A model generated the notes under the pieces. It did not search any database and was not told the origin of the DNA. It saw only the letters and a list, made by a program, of their open reading frames with translations. 64,000 nucleotides of DNA from Streptomyces sp. NBC_00249 (GTDB lineage: Bacteria; Actinomycetota; Actinomycetes; Streptomycetales; Streptomycetaceae), in NCBI RefSeq assembly GCF_026342355.1, contig NZ_JAPEMV010000008.1:310001-374000 (forward strand), written 5' to 3'. Positions 16,972 to 26,761 of the stretch are shown piece by piece. A program made the translations under genes and the position numbers. Each line of letters opens with the position of its first letter. Within the stretch, counting starts at the first letter, position 1.

Positions 16972-17065
16972 GCTCCGAGCATCGACCCCACGACCATGTA
17001 GCACCAGCGCGGATCTCTTCCGGAATGGATGAAGCGATGCTTACGCGTCCGCGGGCCGGGCCGCC

Positions 17066-17071
17066 TACGAT
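17066..17071 (+). promoter_or_regulatory. Candidate -10 element of a leaderless promoter (LysR gene)
   Basis: TACGAT lies six bases before the ATG at 17078. The intervening GGGAGC is too close to the start to be a normal ribosome binding site. Confidence 0.4.
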
Positions 17072-17077
17072 GGGAGC

Positions 17078-18040
17078 ATGCTCGACCTGTCCCGGCTGCG
17101 CGCCCTGCACGCCGTCTCCGTCCACGGTTCGGTCGCGGGCGCGGCGGCCGCCCTGGGCTACACCCCCTCCGCGGTCTCGCAGCAGATCGCCAAGCTGGAG
17201 CGGGAGACCCGCACCACCCTGCTGGAGCGGCGCGGGCGCGGGGTCGCGCTCACCGAGGAGGCCCACCACCTGGCGGACACCGCGCAGCGGCTGCTGGCGA
17301 TCGTGGAGCGGGCCGAGACCACCTTGGAGGAGCGGCGCGGGCAGCCCGGCGGACTGCTGAGGGTGGCCGCCTTCGCCTCGGCGGCGCGCGGGCTGCTGCC
17401 GGGGGTGCTCGCCGAGCTGGCGCGGCTGCATCCCGCGCTGGAGGTACGCCTGACGGAGGTGGACCCGCACCTGTCGGTGGACCTGGTGGCCCAGGGCGTC
17501 ACCGATCTGGCGGTGGCGCACGACTGGGACATCGCCCCGCTGCCGGCCCCCGAGGGGGTGGAGCAGGCCGTCATCGGCAACGACAAGTGCGATCTGGTGG
17601 TTCCGGCCGGACACCCCTTCACCGCCCGGCGCGTGGTGCGGCGGGCGGACCTCGGGGGGCAGCGGTGGGTGTGCCAGCCGCCCGGACGGGTCTGCCACGA
17701 CTGGCTGGTGCGGACGATGCGCACCGCCGGGTTCGAGCCCGACATCGTCCATGTGGCGGAGGAGAACCACACGATCGTCGCCCTGGTCGCGGCCGGGCTC
17801 GGGATCGCCGTCGTGCCCCGGCTGGGTACGGGCGCACTGCCGCCGGGCGCGGTGGCCGTACCGCTGGAGCCGGGCCCCGTCCGCAGGCTGTACGCCCTGT
17901 GGCGGACGGGGGCGGCCCGCCGGCCCGCGATCACCGCGGCGGTGCGGACCCTCCAGGAGCACTGGCCGGCGGTGTCCGGCGACGCCCTTACGGGGGACGG
18001 ACCGAGTGTCCGTCACCCGGTCGGGCCGGTACGGCAGTAG
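17078..18040 (+). CDS. LysR-family transcriptional regulator
   Basis: 320 residues. The N-terminal winged HTH is LRALHAVSVHGSVAGAAAAL, then GYTPSAVSQQIAKLERE. A periplasmic-binding-like effector domain runs from about residue 90 to 290. The gene is divergent from the EamA exporter with a 106-bp spacer and probably regulates it and itself. The C-terminal 25 residues are polar and variable. The next gene starts 10 bp downstream but is functionally unrelated. Confidence 0.9.
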   Translation: MLDLSRLRALHAVSVHGSVAGAAAALGYTPSAVSQQIAKLERETRTTLLERRGRGVALTEEAHHLADTAQRLLAIVERAETTLEERRGQPGGLLRVAAFASAARGLLPGVLAELARLHPALEVRLTEVDPHLSVDLVAQGVTDLAVAHDWDIAPLPAPEGVEQAVIGNDKCDLVVPAGHPFTARRVVRRADLGGQRWVCQPPGRVCHDWLVRTMRTAGFEPDIVHVAEENHTIVALVAAGLGIAVVPRLGTGALPPGAVAVPLEPGPVRRLYALWRTGAARRPAITAAVRTLQEHWPAVSGDALTGDGPSVRHPVGPVRQ

Positions 18041-18050
18041 GGTCCGGCGG

Positions 18051-19877
18051 GTGCCCTACCACGCCTCCCGCCGGGCCCTGCTCGCCGCCGCGGCCGTGGC
18101 CGCCGTGACGGCCGCCGGAGCCGCCTCCGCCGCCGTGGGCTCCCACCGCGCCGGCCCCGACGACGCCCGCTCCTCCGACCGGCCGCCCGGACGCCACCCG
18201 GACCGGGCCCGGCTGCGTTCGCTCGTCGCCTCGATGAGCCTGCCCGAGCAGGTGGGGCAGCTGTTCGTGTCCCGGGTCTACGGGCACTCCGCGACCGACC
18301 CCGACGAGGCCGACGCCCGGCTGAACCTGGCCCAGTTCGGGGTGCGCACCGCCGCCGAGGTGGTCGCCCGCCACCACCTGGGCGGGGTCGTGTACTTCGC
18401 GTGGGCCCACAACACCCGCTCCCCGGGCCAGATCGCCGCCCTGTCCGACGGCCTCCAGCGGGCGGCGGCCGGCTCGGGCGCGGGGATCCCGCTGCTGCTC
18501 TCCGTGGACCAGGAGCACGGGGCCGTCGCCCGCATCGGCCGGCCCGCGACCCTGCTGCCGGGGGCGATGGCGCTCGGCGCGGGCGGCTCCACGGCCGACG
18601 CCCGCCGGGCGGCCCGCGTCGCCGGTACGGAGCTGGCGGCGCTGGGGGTCCGGCAGGACTACGCCCCGGTGGCGGACGTCAACGTGAACCCGGCCAATCC
18701 GGTGATCGGCGTACGCTCCTTCGGCTCCGACCCGCGCGCGGTGTCGGCCCTGGCGGCGGCCCAGGTACGGGGCTACCAGGCGGCGGGGGTGGCCGCGACG
18801 GCCAAGCACTTCCCGGGCCACGGGGACACCGAGACCGACAGCCACGTCGGGCTGCCGGTGATGCGGCACACCCGCGCCCAGTGGGAGGAGCTGGACGAGC
18901 CGCCGTTCCGCGCGGCGGTGGAGGCGGGCGTGGACGCCGTGATGACGGCGCACATCGTCTTCCCCGCGCTCGATCCCTCGGGGGACCCGGCGACCCTCTC
19001 GCGGCCGATCGTGACGGGCATCCTGCGCGAACGCCTCGGCTTCCGGGGGGTGGTGGTCACCGACGCCCTCGACATGGCCGGGGTCCGGCAGAAGTACGGG
19101 GCCGACCGGGTCCCGGTGCTGGCCCTCCTCGCGGGCTGCGACCAGCTGCTGAACGCGCCGGACCTGGGGCTCGCCCAGCGGGCCGTGCTGGCGGCCGTGG
19201 AGTCGGGGGAGCTGACCCGGGAGCGGATCGCGGAGTCGGTGCTGCGGATCCTGGAACTCAAGGCCCGCCGGGGCCTGTTCGAGGACCCCTACACCTCGCC
19301 GGAGGAGGTGGCGGCGCAGGTCGGCGCGCAGGCGCACCTGGAGGCCGCCGACGAGATCGCGGCCGCCACGACCACCCTGCTGGCCAACCCGCGCGCCCTG
19401 CTGCCCCTCGACGCCTCGGCATCGCCCCGGCTGCTGGTCACCGGGACCGACCCGGTCTCCCCCACGGGTAGCACGGGACCCCCTACGACGGTCCTGGCAC
19501 GGGAGCTGACCGCCCTGGGCTGCCGGGCGACGGCACTGCCGCCGGGCCGGGCCGTGGCGGCCGCCCCGGGGCACGCGGCGGTGCTGGTGTGCACGTACAA
19601 CGTCCCGGAGGGGGAGAGCCCGCAGCGCACGCTGGTCACGGAGCTCCTCGCGACGGGCGTCCCGGTGGTGCTGGTGGCGCTGCGCAATCCGTACGACCCG
19701 GCGCGGCTGCCGGCCTGCGCGGCGGAGCTGGCCACCTACACCTGGACGGACGTGGAGATGCGGGCCGCGGCCCGGGTGGTCACGGGGGCGAGGCGGCCCG
19801 CCGGCCGCCTCCCCGTCCCGGTCCCGGGCCGCTACCCGCTGGGCCACGGGCTGTCGTACCCGCCCGTGGCCCGGTAG
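18051..19877 (+). CDS. Secreted glycoside hydrolase family 3 beta-N-acetylhexosaminidase (NagZ-like)
   Basis: 608 residues from the GTG at 18051. The N-terminus is a signal peptide with twin arginines (ASRRALLAAAAVAAVTAAG), possibly Tat-dependent. The GH3 barrel follows, with the family motif KHFPGHGDTETDSH. Its histidine is the acid/base loop residue of the NagZ subfamily. The nucleophile aspartate is in VVTDALDMAGV. A C-terminal second domain runs from about residue 390. It probably trims GlcNAc from chitin or peptidoglycan fragments outside the cell. The ribosome binding site is weak. It is 10 bp after the LysR gene. Confidence 0.9.
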   Translation: MPYHASRRALLAAAAVAAVTAAGAASAAVGSHRAGPDDARSSDRPPGRHPDRARLRSLVASMSLPEQVGQLFVSRVYGHSATDPDEADARLNLAQFGVRTAAEVVARHHLGGVVYFAWAHNTRSPGQIAALSDGLQRAAAGSGAGIPLLLSVDQEHGAVARIGRPATLLPGAMALGAGGSTADARRAARVAGTELAALGVRQDYAPVADVNVNPANPVIGVRSFGSDPRAVSALAAAQVRGYQAAGVAATAKHFPGHGDTETDSHVGLPVMRHTRAQWEELDEPPFRAAVEAGVDAVMTAHIVFPALDPSGDPATLSRPIVTGILRERLGFRGVVVTDALDMAGVRQKYGADRVPVLALLAGCDQLLNAPDLGLAQRAVLAAVESGELTRERIAESVLRILELKARRGLFEDPYTSPEEVAAQVGAQAHLEAADEIAAATTTLLANPRALLPLDASASPRLLVTGTDPVSPTGSTGPPTTVLARELTALGCRATALPPGRAVAAAPGHAAVLVCTYNVPEGESPQRTLVTELLATGVPVVLVALRNPYDPARLPACAAELATYTWTDVEMRAAARVVTGARRPAGRLPVPVPGRYPLGHGLSYPPVAR

Positions 19878-19883
19878 CCGGAG

Positions 19884-21317
19884 CTACGGGCGCAGCTGCT
19901 GCGCGCGCTCCAGGTCGTGCCGGTCGAGCTGGGCGTCGGGGGCCGCGAGCGGCGCCGTCTTCGCCGTGCCGAACGTGTTGGCGGCGGGCGCCACACCGGC
20001 CCACTGGAGGATCTTCGCGGTGGCGAGGGTCTTCTCGCCGTCCAGCAGCTTGGCGACGTTGGCACCGTGGTTGGCGCCCGGCGCGGTCATCACGTAGCTG
20101 TCGCGGACCCCGTACCCGAGATGGAAGGGCTCGGAGCCCCACGGGTCGTTCTGGCCGTACACGAAGAGCATCTGGTGGGCGTTGTTGCGGACCCAGTTGT
20201 CCACGTCCGCCATGACCCCCGGCTGGAAGGTCATCGGGATGTCGCGCGGCACGAAGTTGCGCGGCGGCTGGTAGCCGTAGCGGCTCAGGCCCTTGAGGTG
20301 GGGCTGCTTGATGTCGGGCGAACCGAGCTGCGTACCGGCCTGGTAGTAGTACGGCGTGTACGTCTCCAGGCCCTGGTCGGCGTAGGCCGAGAAGCCGGAG
20401 ATGGTGTCGACCGTGTCCCAGATCTCCTGGTCGGAGGCGGTGGCGGCGGTCGGGACCGCGGCGCAGTCGGCGAGCAGGCTGTACTGCCAGAAGGCCCAGG
20501 TGTAGTCGAGGACGACGGCCTCGAAGGCCTTGTCCAGGCTGCCGACGGTGTTGAAGGTCCAGCCGTTCTCGGCGGCGGCCGCGGTGTACTTGGCCTCCAG
20601 CGGCGCGCGGCGGATCAGGGCCTCGCGCTGCACGTTGTTCAGCTTGTCGCGGCACTCCTTGGTGCCGACCTTGGTGAAGAACCGGTCGTAGGCCGAGTCC
20701 TCCTTGTTGACGACGTCGTTGGGCGCCACGTAGGCGACGACCCCGTCCATGTCACGCGGGTAGTAGCGCTCGTAGTACGTCGCCGTCATGCCGCCCTTGC
20801 TGCCGCCCGTGGCCAGCCAGTTCTTGGTGTAGATCTTCTTCAGGGCGGTGAAGATGCGGTGCTGGTCGCTGGCGGCCTGCCAGATGTCCAGGTTCGCCCA
20901 GTTGGCCGGGTCGGGCCGCGAAGGCGTGAAGAAACGGTACTCCAGCGAGATCTGGTTGCCGTCGACTATGGTCGTCGGCTCGCTCCGGCGCGGGTTGGTG
21001 TTGACGTTGTAGCCGGAGGTGAAGAACACCGTGGGGCGGGTGGTGTCCTTGTGCAGCAGGGTCATGCGCTGCTTGAAGGTGCCCTTCCACGGCTGCCGGT
21101 GGTCGACCGGCTGCTCGTAGTTCAGTACGAAGAAGCGGTACCCGGGGTACGGCTTCTCCTCGATCAGGCTCATCCCCGGAATGCCGAGGATCTGGTCCTT
21201 GATGTCCGTGGCGGCGGCCGGTCCCGCGGCTGTGGCCGCGTGTGCCGTGGCGCCGGCCGCGCCCATGGTGCCGATGAGCACCACGAGCGACAGCAGCCAT
21301 CCGAGCGTCTTGCGCAT
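19884..21317 (-). CDS. Secreted S28-type prolyl (tri/tetra)peptidyl aminopeptidase
   Basis: 477 residues with a Sec signal peptide (RKTLGWLLSLVVLIGTMGAAG, cleaved near AHA). It is an alpha/beta hydrolase with the nucleophile serine in LATGGSKGGMTATYYERY and the segment VVAYVAPNDVV after it. The histidine is probably in TAPGANHGANVAKLL near the C-terminus, with a candidate aspartate in VYGQNDPWG. The pattern fits Streptomyces PTP-S28 peptidases that remove Pro-ending peptides from secreted proteins. It stands alone. Its 3' end lies 6 bp from the convergent GH3 gene. Confidence 0.88.
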   Translation of the reverse strand: MRKTLGWLLSLVVLIGTMGAAGATAHAATAAGPAAATDIKDQILGIPGMSLIEEKPYPGYRFFVLNYEQPVDHRQPWKGTFKQRMTLLHKDTTRPTVFFTSGYNVNTNPRRSEPTTIVDGNQISLEYRFFTPSRPDPANWANLDIWQAASDQHRIFTALKKIYTKNWLATGGSKGGMTATYYERYYPRDMDGVVAYVAPNDVVNKEDSAYDRFFTKVGTKECRDKLNNVQREALIRRAPLEAKYTAAAAENGWTFNTVGSLDKAFEAVVLDYTWAFWQYSLLADCAAVPTAATASDQEIWDTVDTISGFSAYADQGLETYTPYYYQAGTQLGSPDIKQPHLKGLSRYGYQPPRNFVPRDIPMTFQPGVMADVDNWVRNNAHQMLFVYGQNDPWGSEPFHLGYGVRDSYVMTAPGANHGANVAKLLDGEKTLATAKILQWAGVAPAANTFGTAKTAPLAAPDAQLDRHDLERAQQLRP

Positions 21318-21401
21318 TCACACTCCCCTTGAGTCCACTCTGGTCGCCGTGAACCTAGCGGGGTCAATGCGCTTATGAACAGCCCTTGTTGGGCCTGTCC
21401 C

Positions 21402-21824
21402 TCAGCACAGGATCCAGCCGGAATCGACAGATCCGGCCGCCACGCTCCCCTTCACATACACACACCGGTTGATCGCGCCGACGGTGACGGGGCCCGCGTA
21501 CCGGGTGAATTGCCCCGCATCGCCCACCGCGATACCCCCGCGCGGCTGGATGCTCACCGCCATGTGGCGGCGCTCCCCCGGATGCAGGGCCACCGCCGTC
21601 GCGCAGGCCTGGGTGCGGGTCTTGTACACGCGCACCTCGCCGGTGGAGAACGGCAGCACCTTGACCAGCCGGCCCGGGCATCCGTCGCCCGCGGCGTGCG
21701 CGGCGGGCGCCGCGAACAGCCCCGCGGCGCCGAGCCCGAGCGCCACCGCGAACACCCCGAGGGTCACGGCCGCCCCCCGACGCCGCTCCCCCGCCTTCCC
21801 CCACACCTTCCAGCCCTGCGACAT
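21402..21824 (-). CDS. Small secreted protein, unrecognised
   Basis: 140 residues from the ATG at 21824 (GGGGGGTCAGG upstream). A signal peptide follows (RGAAVTLGVFAVALGLGAAGLF, cleavage near AHA-AG). The mature part is about 95 residues with four cysteines (DGCPG, TQACA, NRCVY and a C-terminal WILC), which suggests two disulfides. The repeated short beta-like strands (KVLPFSTGEVRVYKTR, MAVSIQPRGG) suggest a small beta-sandwich. No family is recognised and the context gives no hint. Confidence 0.7.
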   Translation of the reverse strand: MSQGWKVWGKAGERRRGAAVTLGVFAVALGLGAAGLFAAPAAHAAGDGCPGRLVKVLPFSTGEVRVYKTRTQACATAVALHPGERRHMAVSIQPRGGIAVGDAGQFTRYAGPVTVGAINRCVYVKGSVAAGSVDSGWILC

Positions 21825-22078
21825 CCTGACCCCCCGATGAGTCGTACGTAACACGTACGCCTGTACGACGCCCGGAATCCCCGGAAGGTTGCACGGGGCA
21901 AGTACGACCGGGGGCCGTCCGCGCGGGCCACCGCCGTCACGGGGCCGCGCCCGCCACCCGTACCTCGTAAGGGTGCATCCACAACTTCCCAGCGGTGGAA
22001 CGGGAGTTCACCATCGACGAGGACATTACGCTAGGCGACCGGACGACCGCTCACCGTAGCCGTGAAAGGCATCAGAAC

Positions 22079-22633
22079 ATGACGAACGACCTCCTCGACC
22101 GCAAGCTGGAGCGCGCCTTCACGCACCTGGACGCGGACTCCAACGGCGTGATCGACGAGCAGGACATGATCGCGCTCGGGTCGCGGCTGCTCTCCGCGCT
22201 CTCCGAGCCCGCCGACTCCCCCAAGGCGACCGAGGTCTTCCGCGGCCTCACGGACTTCTGGGTGGACCTCTTCAACGAACTGGGCGTCGGCACGGACCAG
22301 AAGCTCACGCCCCAGCAGTACCGGGACGGCATGACCCGCCTCTACAAGGACGGCGGGCCCGCCTACGACAAGTCCTTCCGCCCGATGATGAAGGCGATGC
22401 TCACGGTCGCCGACACCAACGGCGACGGGCAGATCAGCCCCGAGGAGTTCCACAGGGCCCAGACGGCCTTCGACACGAAGCTGGAGCCCGAGGCCGCCGA
22501 GGCGCTCTTCGCGAGGATCGACAAGAACCACGACGGCTACCTGACGGTGGACGAGCTCCTCGCCGCGGTACGCGAGTACTACACCGGTGACGACGAGGAC
22601 GCCCCGGGGAACCTGCTCTTCGGCGAGCTCTGA
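22079..22633 (+). CDS. EF-hand calcium-binding protein (calerythrin-like)
   Basis: 184 residues, no signal peptide, so cytosolic. Three good EF-hand loops: DADSNGVIDEQD (18-29), DTNGDGQISPEE (112-123) and DKNHDGYLTVDE (148-159). A fourth, around residues 64-75, is degenerate. This three-active-plus-one layout is typical of calerythrin and Streptomyces CabC-like proteins. The start has GAAAGG nine bases upstream. It may buffer Ca2+ or signal during development (inference). It converges on the ABC exporter gene. Confidence 0.9.
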   Translation: MTNDLLDRKLERAFTHLDADSNGVIDEQDMIALGSRLLSALSEPADSPKATEVFRGLTDFWVDLFNELGVGTDQKLTPQQYRDGMTRLYKDGGPAYDKSFRPMMKAMLTVADTNGDGQISPEEFHRAQTAFDTKLEPEAAEALFARIDKNHDGYLTVDELLAAVREYYTGDDEDAPGNLLFGEL

Positions 22634-22643
22634 TCCCCGGGGC
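22601..22643. terminator. Hairpin spanning the 3' end of the EF-hand gene
   Basis: Ten-base arms GCCCCGGGGA/TCCCCGGGGC. The left arm is inside the last codons of the EF-hand gene. It can act in both directions between the convergent genes. Confidence 0.5.
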
Positions 22644-22662
22644 GCCCTGAGAGGTACTCCGC

Positions 22663-25600
22663 CTACGCCGCCGCCCGCTCCTCCTCGGCCTCGCCGGCGA
22701 AGGTGCGCCACAGCTCGGCGTAGCGGCCGCCGCGGGCCAGGAGTTCGGCGTGGCTGCCGTCCTCGACCACCCGGCCGCGGTCCATGACGACGACCCGGTC
22801 GGCGCGGGCGGCGGTGGTCAGCCGGTGCGCGACGACCAGGGTGGTGCGCTTGCCCGCGAGCCGGTCCGTGGCCTGGTTGACCTGGGCCTCCGTGGCCAGG
22901 TCCAGGGCCGCGGTGGCCTCGTCGAGCAGCAGTACGTCCGGGTCGACGAGTTCGGCGCGGGCCAGCGCGATCAGCTGCCGCTGCCCGGCGGAGAGGTTGC
23001 GGCCGCGCTCGGTGACGGTGTGGAGGTAGCCGCCGTCGAGGGTGGCGATCATGTCGTGGGCGCCGACCGCGCGGGCGGCGGCCTCCACCTCGGCGTCGCT
23101 CGCGCCGGGCCGCCCGTAGGCGATGGCGTCCCGGACCGTCCCCGGGAAGAGGTACGACTCCTGGGGGACGACCCCCAGCCGGTGGCGGTACGCCGTCAGG
23201 TCCAGCTCCCGCAGGTCCGCGCCGTCCGCGGTGACCCGGCCCGAGGTCGGGTCGTAGAACCGGGCCACCATCTTGACCAGGGTGGACTTCCCGGCGCCGG
23301 TCTCGCCGACGAAGGCGACGGTCTGTCCGGCGGGTATGCGCAGGCTGATGCCGCCCAGCGCCTCCCCCTTCGCCCCGCGCTCCGCGGCGGTGCCGTACTG
23401 GAAGCGCACGTCCTCGAAGGCGATCTCCCCGCGCAGCTTCGCCACGGGACGGGGGTCCGCCGGGCGCGGGGTGGTGGTGGGCTCGCGCAGCAGCTCCTGG
23501 ATCCGGCCGAGGGAGACGGTGGCCTGCTGGTAGCCGTCGAAGACCTGCGAGAGCTGCTGGACGGGGGCGAAGAACAGGTCGATGTACAGCAGGTACGCCA
23601 CCAGCGCGCCGGTGGTGAGGGTGGCCGCCTCCACCCGTCCCGCGCCGACGATCAGCACGGCCGCCGCCGCGCCCGAGGACAGCAGCTGGACGAAGGGGAA
23701 GTAGACGGATATCAGCCACTGGCCGCGCACCCGGGCGTCGCGGTAGGCGTCGCTGCGCTCCGCGAAGCGGGAGGCGCCGGTGTGCTGGCGGCGGAAGGCC
23801 TGCACGAGGCGCAGGCCGGCGACGGACTCCTGGAGGTCGGCGTTGACCAGGCCGACCCGGTCGCGGGCGAGCTCGTAGGCGGCGACCGACTTGCGGCGGA
23901 AGACGATCGTGCCGATGACGAGCAGCGGCAGGGTCGCGAACACGATCAGGGCGAGCTCGACGTCGAGGACGAGCAGGGCGACCAGGATGCCGAAGAAGGT
24001 CAGGACGGAGACCACGGCGGTGACCAGGCCGGTCTGCAGGAAGCTCGACAGGGCGTCCACGTCGGTGGTCATCCGCGTCATGATCTTGCCGGTGAGCTCG
24101 CGCTCGTAGTAGTCCAGGCCGAGGCGCTGGAGCTGCGCGAAGATCTTCACGCGCAGGGCGTACAGCACGCGCTCCCCGGTCCGGCCGGTCATCCGGGTCT
24201 CGGCGAACTGCGCCGCCCACTGGGCGAGGACCAGGGCGAGCGCGAGAGCGGAGGCCGCCCAGACGGCGCCCAGGGCGGCCTGCTCGACGCCCTGGTCGAT
24301 GCCGTGGCGGATCAGGATCGGCAGCAGCAGGCCGGAGCCCGCGTCGAGGGCGACGAGGCCGAGGCTGATGGCGAGGGGGGCCCAGAAGCCTCGCAGCAGG
24401 CGGCGCAGTCCGTAGCTGTCCTCGGCGGCGGCCGCCCGCTCCTCGTCCACCTCCGGCCGGTCGTCGGTGGGCGGCAGGGCGGCCACCTGGGCGAGCAGTT
24501 CGGGCGTGGCACCGGGGGCGGGGGCGCTGTCGGCGGCGTCCTCGCGGCGGCGCCAGAGTTCGGGGGTGACGCCGTTCGCGACGCGGCGCTTGGCGTTGAC
24601 CGGCTCGGAGTCGATCTCCGCCTCGAGCTCGATGTCCCGTTCGATGGCGCGGTCCAGGTCCCCCTTGAGGTCCCGCTCGAACTCGGTCATGGCCGGGGCG
24701 TCGGGGGTGCGCGGGGAGCCGGCGCCGAGGGCGTCGGGGTCGGTCAGCAGCCGCCGGTACAGCGGGGAGCGGCGCTCCAGTTCCTCGTGCGTGCCGAGGT
24801 CGGCGAGGCGGCCCCGGTCGAGTACGGCGATCCGGTCGGCCAGCGCGAGGGTGGAGCGGCGGTGGGCGATGAGGAGGGTGGTGCGGCCGGCCATGACGGC
24901 CCGCAGCGCCTCGTGGATCTCGTGCTCGACGCGGGCGTCGACGGCGGAGGTGGCGTCGTCGAGGAGGAGCAGCCGGGGGTCGGTCAGCAGGGCGCGGGCG
25001 AGCGCGATGCGCTGGCGCTGGCCGCCGGAGAGGGTCAGGCCCTGTTCGCCGACCTTGGTGTCGAAGCCGGCGGGGAGGGCCTCGATGAAGGACTCGGCCT
25101 GGGCGGCGCGGGCCGCCGCCCGTATCTGCTCCTCGGCGGCGCCGGGGGCCCCGTAGGCGATGTTGGCGCGGATGGTGTCGGAGAAGAGGAAGGAGTCCTC
25201 GGGGACGAGCCCGATGGCGGCGCGCAGGGAGTCGTAGGTCAGGTCGCGCACGTCGTGCCCGCCGACGCGGACGGTGCCGTGGTCGGCGTCGTAGAAGCGC
25301 GGCAGGAGGAGGGAGACGGTGGACTTGCCGCTGCCGGAGGCGCCGACGACGGCCACCGTCTCGCCCTCGGCGATGGTGAGGGAGAAGCCGTCGAGGACGG
25401 GACGCTCGGGGTCGTAGCCGAAGCGGACGTCCTCGAAGGCGACGGTGGCGGGCGCGTCGGCGGGCAGCTCGTGCGTGCCCTCCTCGATCAGCGGCTCGGT
25501 GTCGATGAGCTCGAAGACCCGCTCGGCGCCGGCGCGGGCCTGCTGGCCGACGGTGAGGACCATGGCGAGCATCCGGACGGGGCCGACGAGCTGGGCGAGG

Positions 25601-26469
25601 TAGGTGGAGAAGGCCACGAAGGTGCCGAGGGTGACCTGTCCGCGGGTGGCCAGCCAGCCGCCGAGGGCCAGCATGGCGACCTGCCCGAGGGCCGGGACGG
25701 CCTGGAGGGCGGGGGTGTAGCGGGAGTTCATCCGGATGCCGCGCATCCGTCCGCCGAACAGCTTGCGGCCGGCCGCGCGGAGCTTGCCGGTCTCCTGCTC
25801 CTCCTGCCCGAAGCCCTTGACGACGCGGACGCCGGTCACGGCCCCGTCGACGACCCCGGCGACGGCGGCGGCCTGGGCCTGGGCGTACCAGGTGGCGGGG
25901 AAGAGCCGCTTGCGGCTGAGCTTGGCGATGAACCACAGGGCGGGTGCCATGAGCAGCGCGACGAGGGTCAGCAGCGGGGACAGCCACAGCATGATGCCGA
26001 GGGATATCCCGAAGAGCAGGAAGTTCCCGATGGTCATCGGGAGCATGAAGAGCAGGCCCTGGATCAGCTGGAGGTCGCTGGTGGCCCGTCCGACGACCTG
26101 GCCGGTGGACAGCTCGTCCTGGCGCCGGCCGTCGAGGCGGGCGATGGTGTCGTACATGTCGGTGCGCAGGTCGTGCTGAACGTCGAGGGCGAGGCGTCCG
26201 CCGTAGTACCTGCGTATGTAGGTCAGCGCGTACACGAGGAGGGCGGCGCCTATGAGCGTGCCCGCCCAGGGGGCCATGTCCTTGGTCCGGTCCCCGATGA
26301 CGTCGTCGATGATCACCTTGGTGACCAGCGGGACGAGCGCCATGACGGCCATGCCGGCCAGTGAGGACCCGAGCGCGAGCAGCACGTTGCGCTTGTATCG
26401 CCAGGTGTAGGCGGCCAGCCTCCGTCCCCAGCCCTGTTTCTCCCCGGTCGCCGTCTCTGCCGCCGTCAC
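22663..26469 (-). CDS. Fused double ABC exporter (two TMD-NBD halves in one chain)
   Basis: A single 1268-residue protein containing two complete type IV ABC half-transporters. Half 1: six helices from about residue 25, Walker A VGASGSGKSTVS, signature LSGGQRQRIALARAL, then the switch AHRRSTLALADRI. An acidic linker of about 110 residues follows. Half 2: helices, Walker A VGETGAGKSTLV, signature LSAGQRQLIALARAEL, and AHRLTTAARADRV. The GTG at 26469 has a strong ribosome binding site (GGGGAGG). Most bacteria encode such heterodimers as two genes. The second signature has SAGQ, a slightly altered LSGGQ. Drug or lipid export is likely, but the substrate is unknown. Confidence 0.93.
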   Translation of the reverse strand: MTAAETATGEKQGWGRRLAAYTWRYKRNVLLALGSSLAGMAVMALVPLVTKVIIDDVIGDRTKDMAPWAGTLIGAALLVYALTYIRRYYGGRLALDVQHDLRTDMYDTIARLDGRRQDELSTGQVVGRATSDLQLIQGLLFMLPMTIGNFLLFGISLGIMLWLSPLLTLVALLMAPALWFIAKLSRKRLFPATWYAQAQAAAVAGVVDGAVTGVRVVKGFGQEEQETGKLRAAGRKLFGGRMRGIRMNSRYTPALQAVPALGQVAMLALGGWLATRGQVTLGTFVAFSTYLAQLVGPVRMLAMVLTVGQQARAGAERVFELIDTEPLIEEGTHELPADAPATVAFEDVRFGYDPERPVLDGFSLTIAEGETVAVVGASGSGKSTVSLLLPRFYDADHGTVRVGGHDVRDLTYDSLRAAIGLVPEDSFLFSDTIRANIAYGAPGAAEEQIRAAARAAQAESFIEALPAGFDTKVGEQGLTLSGGQRQRIALARALLTDPRLLLLDDATSAVDARVEHEIHEALRAVMAGRTTLLIAHRRSTLALADRIAVLDRGRLADLGTHEELERRSPLYRRLLTDPDALGAGSPRTPDAPAMTEFERDLKGDLDRAIERDIELEAEIDSEPVNAKRRVANGVTPELWRRREDAADSAPAPGATPELLAQVAALPPTDDRPEVDEERAAAAEDSYGLRRLLRGFWAPLAISLGLVALDAGSGLLLPILIRHGIDQGVEQAALGAVWAASALALALVLAQWAAQFAETRMTGRTGERVLYALRVKIFAQLQRLGLDYYERELTGKIMTRMTTDVDALSSFLQTGLVTAVVSVLTFFGILVALLVLDVELALIVFATLPLLVIGTIVFRRKSVAAYELARDRVGLVNADLQESVAGLRLVQAFRRQHTGASRFAERSDAYRDARVRGQWLISVYFPFVQLLSSGAAAAVLIVGAGRVEAATLTTGALVAYLLYIDLFFAPVQQLSQVFDGYQQATVSLGRIQELLREPTTTPRPADPRPVAKLRGEIAFEDVRFQYGTAAERGAKGEALGGISLRIPAGQTVAFVGETGAGKSTLVKMVARFYDPTSGRVTADGADLRELDLTAYRHRLGVVPQESYLFPGTVRDAIAYGRPGASDAEVEAAARAVGAHDMIATLDGGYLHTVTERGRNLSAGQRQLIALARAELVDPDVLLLDEATAALDLATEAQVNQATDRLAGKRTTLVVAHRLTTAARADRVVVMDRGRVVEDGSHAELLARGGRYAELWRTFAGEAEEERAAA

Positions 26470-26761
26470 GTGAGTGCCTCCCCGTCGGTCCTGTCCTGCC
26501 GCCAGCCCCAACGCCCCGACCGGCGGATTTCATCCCGCCGCAACAATCGAACGCCTTTGCGCGACGGGGCGCACGGGAACCTGACCCGTCCGGGGGACGG
26601 CGGGCCGAGGAGGACTCCGCCCGCCCTCCGCCGGGAGCCGAGAGGGCCTGCGGCCGGGCTCCGCCGACGCGACGGCGACGGGCTCGAGCCGGCCGGACGC
26701 GGCCGTCACGCGGGGCGGGCCTCTCACCCACACGAGCGATTCCCTCCCGTTCCGAGCCGCC

